Counted from the stretch's first letter, positions 1-8,136 are shown. The stretch: DNA of 64,000 nucleotides from JACMLX01 sp031374935 (GCA_031374935.1 JANMHB010000113.1:62001-126000); one strand, 5' to 3'. Notes: generated from the letters alone by a model not told the origin. Translations and numbers: made by a program.

Positions 1-209
1 AGCGTCATCACCGCAGTGCCACCGGCGAGTTCGATGACGGATAGGATCTCCGAGTCGTCAGTGGCCACGACGACTCGATCCGCCAGGCCGAAGCTGGCGA
101 CGCGTTGCCAGACGCGGAGAATCAGCGGTTCGCCGCCCAGCAACCGCAGAGGCTTGTCGCGGAGCCGCGTCGCCGCGCGGCGGGCAGGAATGATCGCGAG
201 TACCCTCAC
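1..209 (-). CDS. kdsB: 3-deoxy-manno-octulosonate cytidylyltransferase, N-terminal part (runs off the left edge)
   Basis: KdsB activates the LPS sugar Kdo with CTP in the cytoplasm, giving CMP-Kdo. Only the first 69 codons are in the window. The N-terminus carries the nucleotidyltransferase signature IIPARRAATRLRDKPL (residues 6-21), and VVATDDSEI near residue 47 and an AGG..VMT segment follow, both typical of KdsB. The start is a GTG at 209-207 placed just before the LAIIPAR strand; it overlaps the stop of a small upstream frame as GTGA. The gene implies an LPS-type outer membrane. Other nucleotidyltransferases share the fold, but the order of motifs fits KdsB best. Confidence 0.85.
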   Translation of the reverse strand, partial: MRVLAIIPARRAATRLRDKPLRLLGGEPLILRVWQRVASFGLADRVVVATDDSEILSVIELAGGTAVMT

Positions 210-376
210 GCGAGATCCTTCGTCGGATCGTTGGCGGCAAGAATCATTCCAGTAACGTAGACCCTTGCGGCACAATGGCAATGGCGGTCGAGAGCGGCGG
301 TACAGGAACGTGTCAGGCCGGCGGTGAAGGCATCGCCGATTCCGACTGCTGCCCCAGTCCTGGGGACCGCCCTCAC
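206..376 (-). CDS. small ORF (56 aa) between pabA and kdsB; resembles the C-terminal end of a PfkB-family sugar kinase
   Basis: The frame opens with GTG one base after the pabA stop (TAA, C, GTG) and closes with a TGA that overlaps the kdsB GTG start by four bases, so both junctions look translationally coupled. The predicted peptide contains VGIGDAFTAGLT (residues 11-22), close to the second PfkB carbohydrate-kinase signature (GxGDxFxAG). It is followed by an Ala-rich helix-like segment, as in the C-terminus of such kinases. The peptide is far too short to be a kinase. Third-position GC is only about 64 percent, below neighbouring genes. It may be a remnant, a small protein of unknown role, or chance. 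Confidence 0.35.
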   Translation of the reverse strand: MRAVPRTGAAVGIGDAFTAGLTRSCTAALDRHCHCAARVYVTGMILAANDPTKDLA

Positions 377-377
377 G

Positions 378-974
378 TTATGTCACGGCGTTTCTTCGGG
401 CCCTCGCCAGCCCCAAAAAGTTCTGGAGCAGCTGGTGGCCTCCCTCCGTCAGGACGGATTCCGGATGGAATTGCACGCCCCAGACCGGATGACTGCGATG
501 CCGGATGGCGTGGATCTCATCAGTCGAGTCGGTTGCCCGAGCAGTTACCTCGAGCTCGACCGGGAGTGACGCAGGCTCGATGACCAGCGAGTGGTACCGC
601 ATGACGCGGAGCGGTGACGGCAAGCCGGCAAAGAGGTCGGTGCCATCGTGGATCAGGTCCGAGGTCTTTCCATGCATCACGCGGCCGGCGCGGACCACCG
701 ACCCGCCATACGCCTCGCCGATGGCCTGGTGCCCGAGACAGACCCCGAGGATCGGGATGCTCTCGCCCCAGCGGCGGATCACCGGCACGGTGATCCCGGC
801 GTCGGCGGGCGTGCACGGACCCGGCGAGAGTACGATGGCCTCCGGCGCCAATGCCCCGACCGCGTCCACCGACAGCTCGTCGTTGCGGTGGACGGCCAGC
901 GTCTCACCCATCTCGCCCAGGTACTGCACGAGATTCCAGGTGAACGAGTCGTAGTTGTCGAGGATGAGGATCAT
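378..974 (-). CDS. pabA: glutamine amidotransferase subunit of aminodeoxychorismate/anthranilate synthase
   Basis: This class-I glutamine amidotransferase (198 aa) supplies ammonia to a chorismate-using partner for folate (PabB) or tryptophan (TrpE). The N-terminus MILILDNYDSFTWNLVQYLG is typical of TrpG/PabA. The nucleophile is Cys79 in GVCLGHQAIGEA, and the His170/Glu172 pair lies in FHPES. No partner synthase is in the window, so PabA and TrpG cannot be told apart and the protein may serve both. Its ATG overlaps the xerD stop by four bases (ATGA), which places it in the same transcript. Confidence 0.9.
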   Translation of the reverse strand: MILILDNYDSFTWNLVQYLGEMGETLAVHRNDELSVDAVGALAPEAIVLSPGPCTPADAGITVPVIRRWGESIPILGVCLGHQAIGEAYGGSVVRAGRVMHGKTSDLIHDGTDLFAGLPSPLRVMRYHSLVIEPASLPVELEVTARATDSTDEIHAIRHRSHPVWGVQFHPESVLTEGGHQLLQNFLGLARARRNAVT

Positions 975-1870
975 GAGCCGCGTGGATGGAACTGCCGATG
1001 AATCTGCTGGAGATAGCTGCGGTCGACGTGTGTGTACAACTGCGTGGTGGCGATGTCGGCATGGCCGAGCATGTCCTGAACGGCGCGGAGATCCGCGCCA
1101 CCTTCCAGCAGATGCGTGGCAAACGAGTGGCGCAGGGTGTGCGGGGTGACATGCGTCGTGATTCCCGCGGCGTCAACGTACTTGCGGAGCAGTTTCCACG
1201 CCCCCATCCGTGACAGCGACCCGCCGCGTGAGTTCACGAACAGTGTTGCCGATGGCGCACGGCGCACCAGCGACGGCCGGAGCTCCCGGGTGTAGATCGC
1301 GACCGCCGCCAGGGCGCGCCGACCAATCGGAACCAGCCGCTCCTTATTTCCCTTGCCGATGACGCGTACGATGCGATCGTCGAGGTACACGTCACCGATG
1401 CCCAGCGTGATCCATTCACTCACGCGAAGGCCGGCGCCATAGGCAACCTCGAGCAGTGCGCGATCACGAAATGCCAGCGGTTCATCCAGCGAAATGGCAC
1501 CGATGATCCGATCGACCTCGTCGGGAGTGAGCACCGTCGGCAGCGTGCGCCACTTCTTCGGGGTTTCGAGTTGTTCGCTCGGATCGTGCCTGATGTAGGA
1601 TTCGCCGACCAGGAATCGGTAGTACCCTCGCACGGCACTGACCATCCGACTGACCGACGCCGGTGCCAGCCCGAGATCGACCAGATGGTGCACGAACCCG
1701 CGCAGCACGCGAGCATCGATCGTCGTCGGCGATGGGCTGCCGTGGCAGGTGAGATAGGTCTGCAGGTGGAGCAGATCGCGGCCGTAGGCCTCGATCGTTC
1801 GCGGGGATGAGCCCTGCTCGAGCGACATCGTGTCCAGCCAGGCGTCGGCATGCTCGAGCGGGTGCGTCAT
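971..1870 (-). CDS. xerD: site-specific tyrosine recombinase XerC/XerD
   Basis: A 299-aa tyrosine recombinase, probably resolving chromosome dimers at dif. Residues 1-90 form the SAM-like DNA-binding domain and 110-295 the catalytic domain. All catalytic residues are visible: Arg149 (GLRVSE), Lys173 (IGKGNKERL), His244 and Arg247 (HTLRH), His270 (LGHADIATT) and nucleophile Tyr279. The start is the ATG at 1870, which forms an ATGA overlap with the upstream DedA stop; the frame stays open further upstream but there it only shadows DedA. XerC and XerD are hard to separate by sequence alone. No phage or integron context is present, so a housekeeping role is most likely. Confidence 0.93.
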   Translation of the reverse strand: MTHPLEHADAWLDTMSLEQGSSPRTIEAYGRDLLHLQTYLTCHGSPSPTTIDARVLRGFVHHLVDLGLAPASVSRMVSAVRGYYRFLVGESYIRHDPSEQLETPKKWRTLPTVLTPDEVDRIIGAISLDEPLAFRDRALLEVAYGAGLRVSEWITLGIGDVYLDDRIVRVIGKGNKERLVPIGRRALAAVAIYTRELRPSLVRRAPSATLFVNSRGGSLSRMGAWKLLRKYVDAAGITTHVTPHTLRHSFATHLLEGGADLRAVQDMLGHADIATTQLYTHVDRSYLQQIHRQFHPRGS

Positions 1871-2472
1871 GGCGTCCGTCGCGATCGACGCGCGCGATAC
1901 CAGATCCCCCCCCCGACGAGGAGCACGATCGTGACTGCAACCAGCCCCGAGGCTCGAGTGGCGGAGGTGATCAGCGCTTGCAGTCGTTCGAGGTTCTCTC
2001 CGAAGCGAAATCCAAGCCAGGCGATGGCGCCATACCAGAGTGCCGACGCCACGGCCATCGCGGGCAACACCTGACGCAGCGGGATGCGGAGTGCACCGGC
2101 CATCGGCGGTACGACGGCCCTGATCCCTGGAAGAAAACGACTGACGAAGAGGGCCCAGACACCGTACGACGCGTACATCGTGGCAACGCGCGCCTCGGCT
2201 TCGGCGCCACCGAGTCGCTTCATCACCGCCGCACTGCCGTACCGCCGCCCGACGACGTACATGCCGAGCGCGCCAAGGAGGTTGCCGGCCCAGATCGACG
2301 TGGCCGCGATGATCAGGGATCCTGAACCGCGTGCGGCCAGAAAACTCCCGACGGCAACGACCGTATCGGCCGGTAGCGGCGGGAAGACGTTTTCGGCGGC
2401 GGCGATGGCAGCCAAGGATGTGTACAGCGCCCACGTCGGCAGTGATGCGAGCCAGGCCAGCAGGGTGTTCAC
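1867..2472 (-). CDS. DedA/SNARE-associated family membrane protein
   Basis: An integral membrane protein of 201 aa in the DedA family, whose members act as lipid-carrier or polyprenyl-phosphate transporters. Visible features are the N-terminal hydrophobic helix, the acidic motif around ENVFPPLPADT (residues 27-37), the FLPGIRAVVPPMAG segment typical of the re-entrant loop, and a C-terminal transmembrane helix followed by a basic tail. The start is a GTG at 2472, two bases after the ispF stop. The C-terminal helix is encoded across a run of nine G residues (1906-1914) giving Gly-Gly-Gly, a possible slippage site. Confidence 0.85.
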   Translation of the reverse strand: MNTLLAWLASLPTWALYTSLAAIAAAENVFPPLPADTVVAVGSFLAARGSGSLIIAATSIWAGNLLGALGMYVVGRRYGSAAVMKRLGGAEAEARVATMYASYGVWALFVSRFLPGIRAVVPPMAGALRIPLRQVLPAMAVASALWYGAIAWLGFRFGENLERLQALITSATRASGLVAVTIVLLVGGGIWYRARRSRRTP

Positions 2473-2473
2473 A

Positions 2474-3478
2474 TCAGCGCACTGCCGTGCGCACCGGTAT
2501 CAGCGTGGCCACGGCCATGCAGGCGAGCCCTTCGCCACGACCAACCCAGCCCATGCCTTCGTTGGTCTTTGCCTTCACGCTGACACAATCGGCGGGCACA
2601 CCCAGCGCGGTGGCGAGCGAGCTGCGCATCGCATCGCGATACGGCAGCAGCTTCGGCCGCTCGACAATCACCGTCACATCCACCTGCGCCACGCGCCATC
2701 CGCGCGACTCGGCGGCTTGGCAGGCCAGTTGCAGCATCTCGATCGAGTTGCGGCCCCGGTTTGCCGGATCGGTATCCGGAAAGTGTTCGCCGATGTCGCC
2801 CGCGCCCGCGCCACCGAGTATGGCGTCGGTGAGTGCGTGACAGACGGCGTCTGCGTCAGAGTGTCCGACGAGTTTGATCTCGCCAGGTATCTCGATGCCA
2901 CCGAGAATCATCGGACCACCGACGCCGAACCGGTGCGAGTCGTACCCGATGCCGGTGCGCACCGGTAACGCCGGTGCGAATGTCGGCGGGAACGACACGT
3001 CGAGGATCTCGATCCCTGCCAGCGGATCGGGAGCGCCAGGGTGCCGCAGTACGCCTCTCGCTTCTGGAAACACGCCCCACAGCAGCGGAGCGGTCACGCC
3101 GGACGCAGCGAGAAGTCTTCCGGCCCACGTGCGCTGATCCTGCGCCGCCGCCATCAGCACGTCGGCGTCGGAGATGTCGGTGGCACCACACTGTTCCGAA
3201 ATGCGTCCGGCCCGTTCGAGCAGCAGTTCGGGCGCATCCTCGATCTCGGCCGGCAAGGCTCCCGTGCGCGCGAGGTGGATGTCGCGACGAGCGTCGAGTT
3301 GCAGCGCCGCCGGATTGATCCCCAGCAGCCGCAGCGCCGCCTGCGACCCATCAGCGGCCGGCTCGAGCAGCCCGAGCAGCAGATGGAGAGACGAGAGTGC
3401 TGGATCTCCGGTCCGCTCCATCTCGACCATCGCGAAATCGATCGCCTTGCGGGCGGCAGGCTGGAACCGGACAGGCAT
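2474..3478 (-). CDS. ispF: 2-C-methyl-D-erythritol 2,4-cyclodiphosphate synthase with an N-terminal Clp repeat domain
   Basis: The C-terminal 162 residues (173-334) are a full IspF, which cyclises CDP-ME 2-phosphate in the MEP isoprenoid pathway. They show GYDSHRF with the metal-binding Asp and His, GHSDADAVCHALTD with the third metal His, GDIGEHFPDTDP and AKTNEGMGWVGRGEG. The first ~130 residues are unusual. They contain two helical repeats like the ClpA/ClpC N-terminal domain: FQPAARKAIDFA...SSLHLLLGLL...ALRLLGI (4-55), and a second at 78-130 with APELLLERA and DADVLMAAA. A linker of about 40 residues joins them. The frame is continuous from the ATG at 3478. The operon context (mqnC upstream, dedA downstream) does not explain the fusion. 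Confidence 0.9.
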   Translation of the reverse strand: MPVRFQPAARKAIDFAMVEMERTGDPALSSLHLLLGLLEPAADGSQAALRLLGINPAALQLDARRDIHLARTGALPAEIEDAPELLLERAGRISEQCGATDISDADVLMAAAQDQRTWAGRLLAASGVTAPLLWGVFPEARGVLRHPGAPDPLAGIEILDVSFPPTFAPALPVRTGIGYDSHRFGVGGPMILGGIEIPGEIKLVGHSDADAVCHALTDAILGGAGAGDIGEHFPDTDPANRGRNSIEMLQLACQAAESRGWRVAQVDVTVIVERPKLLPYRDAMRSSLATALGVPADCVSVKAKTNEGMGWVGRGEGLACMAVATLIPVRTAVR

Positions 3479-3520
3479 GTGCGGACGATTCGGGAGAGGA
3501 AACAGCAGGCGGGCGAGTGC

Positions 3521-4555
3521 TCAGGCGGCGACGGCGGACGGCAGCGGCAGAATGGAGTAGTCCTGCCGACGGCGGGCGGCCGTGAATCCGGCGTCGCGGA
3601 TCAGGCGTTCCAGTTCGTCGGTGGTGGTCCGGTACGTCGTGTTCGCCGCCGAGACCACGTTCTCCTCGATCATCAGCGAGCCGAAGTCGTTGCAGCCGTA
3701 CCGCAGCGCCATCTGCCCCACCTTCATCCCCATCGTCACCCAACTGCTCTGCAAGTTCGGCACGTTGTCGAGTACGATCCGGCTGATCGCCACCGTGCGC
3801 AGATACTCCGTTGCGTCGGTCTTCGGCATGTGCGAGAACTCCGGCGTGTTCTCAGGCTGCAGTGGCCAGGTAATGAACGCGGTGAAGCCTCCGGTTCGCG
3901 CCTGGAGTGCCCGCACGCGATCGAGGTGTTCGATGCGTTCTGCCAGCGTCTCGCCGAGGCCGTACATCATCGTGACCGAGGTCTTCATCCCTTCCTGATG
4001 CGCGATCTCCATCATCTCCAGCCAGCGGTCGGCGCCCGCCTTCTTCGGTGCGGCATAGTCGCGCACCCGTTGCACCAGGATCTCGCCACCGCCTCCCGGA
4101 ATCGAATCGAGTCCGGCGGACTTCAGCTCGCGGATCACATCGCGGGGATCCATGCGGAACAGCGTGGCGAAGAAATCCACCTCGCTCGGGCTGAATCCGT
4201 GGATGTGAATCGGATGATTGCGCTTGATGTAGCGCAGCAGGTCGAGGTACCACTCGAACGGGATGTACGGATTGTGCCCGCCCTGAATGAGGATCTGGAT
4301 GCCACCGAGCTGCTTCGTCTCCTCGATCTTCAGGCCGATCTCCTCGAAGGAGAGCGTGTAGCCCTCCTTGTGCTTCGGCCGGCGGTAGAACGCACAGAAT
4401 CCGCAATCCGCTACGCAGACATTCGTGTAGTTGATGTTGCGGTCGACGATGTAGGTCACGACCCCGTCAGGGTGCAGGGTTTCGCGGACACGATCCGCTT
4501 CCAGACCCAGCTCGAGCAGCGGTGCGTGCGTGTAGAAATCGAGGAGATCGCGCAT
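3521..4555 (-). CDS. mqnC: cyclic dehypoxanthinyl futalosine synthase (radical SAM)
   Basis: MqnC converts dehypoxanthinyl futalosine to its cyclic form in the futalosine pathway to menaquinone. The protein has 344 aa. The radical-SAM cluster ligands are Cys47, Cys51 and Cys54 in the canonical CX3CX2C spacing (NVCVADCGFCAFYR). The glycine-rich segment SIPGGGGEIL near residue 150 and GLGETLAERIEHL are characteristic of the MqnC/MqnE group. The ATG at 4555 lies six bases past the mqnA stop, so the three mqn genes form one unit in the order mqnE-mqnA-mqnC. The later carboxylyase steps and mqnB/mqnD are not in the window. Confidence 0.94.
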   Translation of the reverse strand: MRDLLDFYTHAPLLELGLEADRVRETLHPDGVVTYIVDRNINYTNVCVADCGFCAFYRRPKHKEGYTLSFEEIGLKIEETKQLGGIQILIQGGHNPYIPFEWYLDLLRYIKRNHPIHIHGFSPSEVDFFATLFRMDPRDVIRELKSAGLDSIPGGGGEILVQRVRDYAAPKKAGADRWLEMMEIAHQEGMKTSVTMMYGLGETLAERIEHLDRVRALQARTGGFTAFITWPLQPENTPEFSHMPKTDATEYLRTVAISRIVLDNVPNLQSSWVTMGMKVGQMALRYGCNDFGSLMIEENVVSAANTTYRTTTDELERLIRDAGFTAARRRQDYSILPLPSAVAA

Positions 4556-4561
4556 GGTGCC

Positions 4562-5401
4562 TCAGGCCGCCGAGAGAAACACGAGTGGTCGCGCAGCGAT
4601 GCGACCGACCGCGTCGAGGCGGCGATAGAACTCGGTGAGCCCCCGCAGGTGCGGAAGCGAAAGTCGATAGTCCAGACCACTGAAATACAGCTCACACATG
4701 CGCGGCGGAACACCGGTCACCGCCGACGCCTGCTCTGCCAGTATCGGCAGATGTGCCACGCCCCAGTCGCGCGACGCGATCAGGCCGGCGTGGACACGCA
4801 GCGCGTCGGCCACCGGTGTCGTCCGTTGTGCGACCCAGACCGCAAAGACGAACGGCAACCCGGTCCATTCCTTCCATTCGACACCGAGATCGATGTGATG
4901 CGGATACACCCGGCTGGCGGGGTGTGTCCCCGACGACAACAACAGCGCGGCGTCGCCAATCACCAATCGAGCGTCGTGCGCCGCGCCGCCAAAGCCTGCG
5001 ATGTCCGCGCTCTCGGCGTCGGCCGGCACCAGTCGTGGCGTCACGCCCCAGCGCTCGCGGAACAAGAGGGCGAGCAGCTCCACCGAGGTCATGCTGCTGC
5101 GCGAGACCAGCACGGTGGCGCCATCCAGATCGGCCACCGGGCGCTTGCTGAAGAGCATCACGCTGCGGACCGGCCCGTCACAGGTGATGGCCAGGTCGGG
5201 AAGCAGCAAATAGCGCTCGGCGTGCAGCGCGTACTCGACGGCACTGATGACACTCACGTCGAGGGTCCCGGCTGCCATCTCCACATTCAGTGCACTCGGG
5301 ACACCGTCGTGCATGGTCGCGTCGAGGGTCACGATTCCGCGATCCACCGCCCCGTAGACCGGGTAGGTGTTGATGTAGGGAATCCGACCGACGCGCAACA
5401 C
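4562..5401 (-). CDS. mqnA: chorismate dehydratase
   Basis: MqnA dehydrates chorismate to 3-[(1-carboxyvinyl)oxy]benzoate, the committed step of the futalosine menaquinone route. It has a periplasmic-binding-protein-like fold but acts in the cytoplasm. The N-terminus LRVGRIPYINTYPVY is diagnostic, and later segments such as VSRSSMTSVELLALL and DLGVEWKEWTGLPFVFAVW match the family. The chosen start is GTG at 5401, two bases after the mqnE stop, giving 279 aa and placing LRVGRIPYIN at the very N-terminus. An upstream in-frame start at 5425 would add eight residues and overlap mqnE. Confidence 0.92.
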   Translation of the reverse strand: MLRVGRIPYINTYPVYGAVDRGIVTLDATMHDGVPSALNVEMAAGTLDVSVISAVEYALHAERYLLLPDLAITCDGPVRSVMLFSKRPVADLDGATVLVSRSSMTSVELLALLFRERWGVTPRLVPADAESADIAGFGGAAHDARLVIGDAALLLSSGTHPASRVYPHHIDLGVEWKEWTGLPFVFAVWVAQRTTPVADALRVHAGLIASRDWGVAHLPILAEQASAVTGVPPRMCELYFSGLDYRLSLPHLRGLTEFYRRLDAVGRIAARPLVFLSAA

Positions 5402-5402
5402 G

Positions 5403-6575
5403 TCAGGCCGCCGCGCCGATCGCATCGGCCGTCGCGCGATCGAAGGTGCGAATCACGCGGTAGAAGGAGTCCCGTTCAGCCGGGATCTTGCCGGCGCCGC
5501 GGATCAGCTTCAGCAGCTCGTCCAGCGTCATCCCCTGCTGCGTCGTTGCGCCCACCGCATGATAGATCTTCTCGCGCACGACCGTGCCCTCGATGTCGTT
5601 CACGCCGAAGGCAAGTGCGATCTGCGTCAGCGCCGGCGACACCATGATCCAGTGCGACTTGATGTGGTCGAAGTTGTCGAGGAACAGGCGGCCCACCGCC
5701 AGGTTGCGCAGGTCGTCGAATCCGGTGGTACTGGTCCCCTGCCGACCGAGCTGCTTTCCCAGCTCGTTGTCGTCCGGGTGATAAGCCAGCGGAATGAACG
5801 CCAGGAACCCACCGGTGTCATCCTGCAGGTCGCGCAGCATCGACAGGTGCTCGACGCGATCCTCGATGGTCTCCACGTGGCCGTACAGCATGGTGCAGTT
5901 GCTGCGAATGCCGAGCGCGTGCGCGGCGCGGTGGACGTTGATGTAATCGGCGCCGCCCAGCTTCTTGTCGGCAATGACATCGCGGACGGCTGCGCTGAAC
6001 GTTTCGGCGCCACCCCCAGGCATCGTGTCGAGGCCAGCGTCACGCAGCGCGAGCAGCACATCGGTCCACGACATCTTCTCGATGCGGGCGATGTGCGCAA
6101 TCTCCACCGCCGTCAGCGCCTTGATGTGGACCTGCGGATGGGCGGCCTTGAGCGCGCGGAACATGCCTGTGTAGTACTCGAGCCCCGCCTCCATGTCGAG
6201 CCCACCCACGATGTGGAACTCGCGCGTCATGCTGTCGCTGGCCTGCGCCGCCTCGGCGAGCACCTGCTCGAGCGTGTAGCGATAGGCGCCCGCTTCCTTC
6301 GGCAGGCGCGCGTATCCGCAGAAGACGCAGGTCTTTCGCAGCACGCAGACATTGGTCGGATTGATGTGCTGGTTCGACGCAAACGTCACGACATCACCAT
6401 GCCGGGCGCGATTCACCGCATCGGCGAGATGACCGACGCCAAGCAGATCGGCAGTGCGGTACAGCGTGATCGCATCCGCTGCACTGAGCCGCTCGCTGCG
6501 GCGCACCTTCTCGCCGATCGGGTGCAGCGCCGCATCGCGCAGTCGGTCGAGATGAATCGTTGGCACCACGGTCAT
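5403..6575 (-). CDS. mqnE: aminofutalosine synthase (radical SAM)
   Basis: MqnE adds the adenosyl radical to MqnA's product to form aminofutalosine. The ATG at 6575 gives 390 aa, starting seven bases after the fabF stop. The conserved stretch HINPTNVC precedes the radical-SAM cysteines, but their spacing is C77-x5-C83-x2-C86 (CVLRKTCVFC) rather than the canonical CX3CX2C seen in the neighbouring mqnC. TMPGGGAETF, LYGHVETIEDRVEHL and FIPLAYHPDDNELG all match MqnE. The window lacks mqnB, which would act next on aminofutalosine or futalosine. Confidence 0.92.
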   Translation of the reverse strand: MTVVPTIHLDRLRDAALHPIGEKVRRSERLSAADAITLYRTADLLGVGHLADAVNRARHGDVVTFASNQHINPTNVCVLRKTCVFCGYARLPKEAGAYRYTLEQVLAEAAQASDSMTREFHIVGGLDMEAGLEYYTGMFRALKAAHPQVHIKALTAVEIAHIARIEKMSWTDVLLALRDAGLDTMPGGGAETFSAAVRDVIADKKLGGADYINVHRAAHALGIRSNCTMLYGHVETIEDRVEHLSMLRDLQDDTGGFLAFIPLAYHPDDNELGKQLGRQGTSTTGFDDLRNLAVGRLFLDNFDHIKSHWIMVSPALTQIALAFGVNDIEGTVVREKIYHAVGATTQQGMTLDELLKLIRGAGKIPAERDSFYRVIRTFDRATADAIGAAA

Positions 6576-6582
6576 GCTGTTG

Positions 6583-7827
6583 CTACTCCTCGTAGCGTCG
6601 GACGGCGATCGAGACGTTGTGGCCGCCGAAACCTGAACTGTTGCTGACAGCCACATTCACGCGGCGAGCCTTGGCCACGTTCGGCGTGACGTCCAGGTCG
6701 CACGCCGGATCGGGCGTCGTATGGTTGATCGTCGGCGGGATCACGCCGTCACGCATCGCCAGGGTGCAGGCGATGAATTCCACCGAACCAGCCGCGCCGA
6801 GCATGTGCCCCGTCATCGACTTCGTCGAACTCACCGACAGCGCGTCGGCATGCGAGCCGAAGACGGCGCGGATCGCCTGACACTCATTCGAATCGTTCAG
6901 CGGCGTGGAGGTTCCATGTGCATTGATGTAGTCCACCACCGACGGCTCCATTCCCGCGTCCTTGAGGGCCAGTCGCATCGACCGCTGCAACCCTTCGTGG
7001 GCATCAGGTTGGCCGGTGAGGCTGTGCGCGTCGCCGGTGGCGCCATACCCGGCAACCTCGCCATGGATATACGCGCCGCGCCGCCGTGCATGTTCCAACT
7101 CCTCGAGCACCACGATGCCCGCGCCCTCACCGAGCACGAAGCCGTCGCGGTCCAGGTCGAACGGGCGGGACGCATGTGCGGGGTCGTCGTTGCGGCTCGA
7201 CATGGCCCCCATGCTGGCAAAGCCGCCCACCGACATCGGCGTCACGGCGGCTTCCGATCCGCCGGCGATGACCACATCGGCGTCGCCGTACATGATCGTC
7301 CGCATGGCCATCCCGATCGCATGGGCACTGGTGGCACAGGCTGAGACGGTGGCGAAATTCGGCCCGCGGCAGTTGAATCGCATCGAGACGACGCCGGCCG
7401 CGATGTCGACGATATACATCGGCACGAAGAAGGGCGAAATGCGCTTCGGTCCGCCCGTCATGTAGTTGGTGTGCTGCTCCTCCATCGTCTTCAGCCCACC
7501 GATACCGCTGCCGATGATGACCCCGCAGCGATCGGGGTCGAACCCGCCGTCGGCCAGGCCCGCGTCACGCATCGCCTGCACCGACGCGGCGACGGCGTAC
7601 TGCGTATACAGGTCCGCACGCTTGGCTTCCTTGCGTTCCATGTACTGCGTGACATCGAAGTCCTTCAGCTCGCACGCGAATCGCGTGGTGAACTTCTCCG
7701 CATCGAACTTCGTGATCGGCCCCGCGCCACTGACGCCGGCCTGCAGCGCGGCCCAGGTCGTCGCCACATCGTTCCCGACGGCCGTGAGGCATCCGAGCCC
7801 GGTGACGACGACCCTCCGTTCTCTCAT
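6583..7827 (-). CDS. fabF: beta-ketoacyl-ACP synthase II
   Basis: This condensing enzyme (414 aa) elongates acyl-ACP with malonyl-ACP in type-II fatty-acid synthesis. It has the thiolase fold with nucleophile Cys164 in VSACATSAHAIG, the first active-site His in NAHGTSTPLND and the second in STKSMTGHMLGAAG. Its start overlaps the acpP stop by one base (TGATG), the usual acpP-fabF pairing. It is followed closely by mqnE, so menaquinone genes are cotranscribed with fatty-acid genes. Confidence 0.97.
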   Translation of the reverse strand: MRERRVVVTGLGCLTAVGNDVATTWAALQAGVSGAGPITKFDAEKFTTRFACELKDFDVTQYMERKEAKRADLYTQYAVAASVQAMRDAGLADGGFDPDRCGVIIGSGIGGLKTMEEQHTNYMTGGPKRISPFFVPMYIVDIAAGVVSMRFNCRGPNFATVSACATSAHAIGMAMRTIMYGDADVVIAGGSEAAVTPMSVGGFASMGAMSSRNDDPAHASRPFDLDRDGFVLGEGAGIVVLEELEHARRRGAYIHGEVAGYGATGDAHSLTGQPDAHEGLQRSMRLALKDAGMEPSVVDYINAHGTSTPLNDSNECQAIRAVFGSHADALSVSSTKSMTGHMLGAAGSVEFIACTLAMRDGVIPPTINHTTPDPACDLDVTPNVAKARRVNVAVSNSSGFGGHNVSIAVRRYEE

Positions 7828-8066
7828 CAGCCCTGCACCTTGGAATTCAGATAGCCAAGCGCGTCACCGACCGTGCGGAGCTTCTCCGCGTCCTCGTCCG
7901 GGATGTCGATGTCGAATTCCTTCTCGAATTCCATGACCAGTTCCACGATGTCGAGGCTGTCGGCCCCGAGATCCTCGATGAAACTGGCTTCATGGGTCAG
8001 CTTATCGCGCTCGACGCCGAGTTCGCGCTCGATGATCGTCTTCACCTTCTCCGTATGGTCTGCCAT
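7827..8066 (-). CDS. acpP: acyl carrier protein
   Basis: A 79-aa acidic four-helix carrier that presents acyl chains to the Fab enzymes. The phosphopantetheine attachment site is Ser37 in LGADSLDIVELVMEFE. Length, charge and the position between fabG and fabF are all standard for AcpP. The 70 bases separating it from fabG are wider than most gaps here and could hold a ribosome site giving independent high expression, but no strong promoter was seen. Confidence 0.97.
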   Translation of the reverse strand: MADHTEKVKTIIERELGVERDKLTHEASFIEDLGADSLDIVELVMEFEKEFDIDIPDEDAEKLRTVGDALGYLNSKVQG

Positions 8067-8136
8067 TTCTGCTCCGTGCGCTGGTTGATGCCTGGGTGGT
8101 CTCTCGAGGACGGTACACTGCCCCCTGGGGCGAACA

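Noticed and set aside
1871..2434. Upstream extension of the xerD reading frame
   Set aside because: The extension only overlaps DedA in another frame; the ATG at 1870 has the coupled ATGA junction and the normal XerD N-terminus.
3041..5647. Very long plus-strand open frame across ispF, mqnC and mqnA
   Set aside because: It is antisense to three well-supported genes. Its composition is Arg/His/Asp-rich without any domain. Such frames arise from high GC codon bias.
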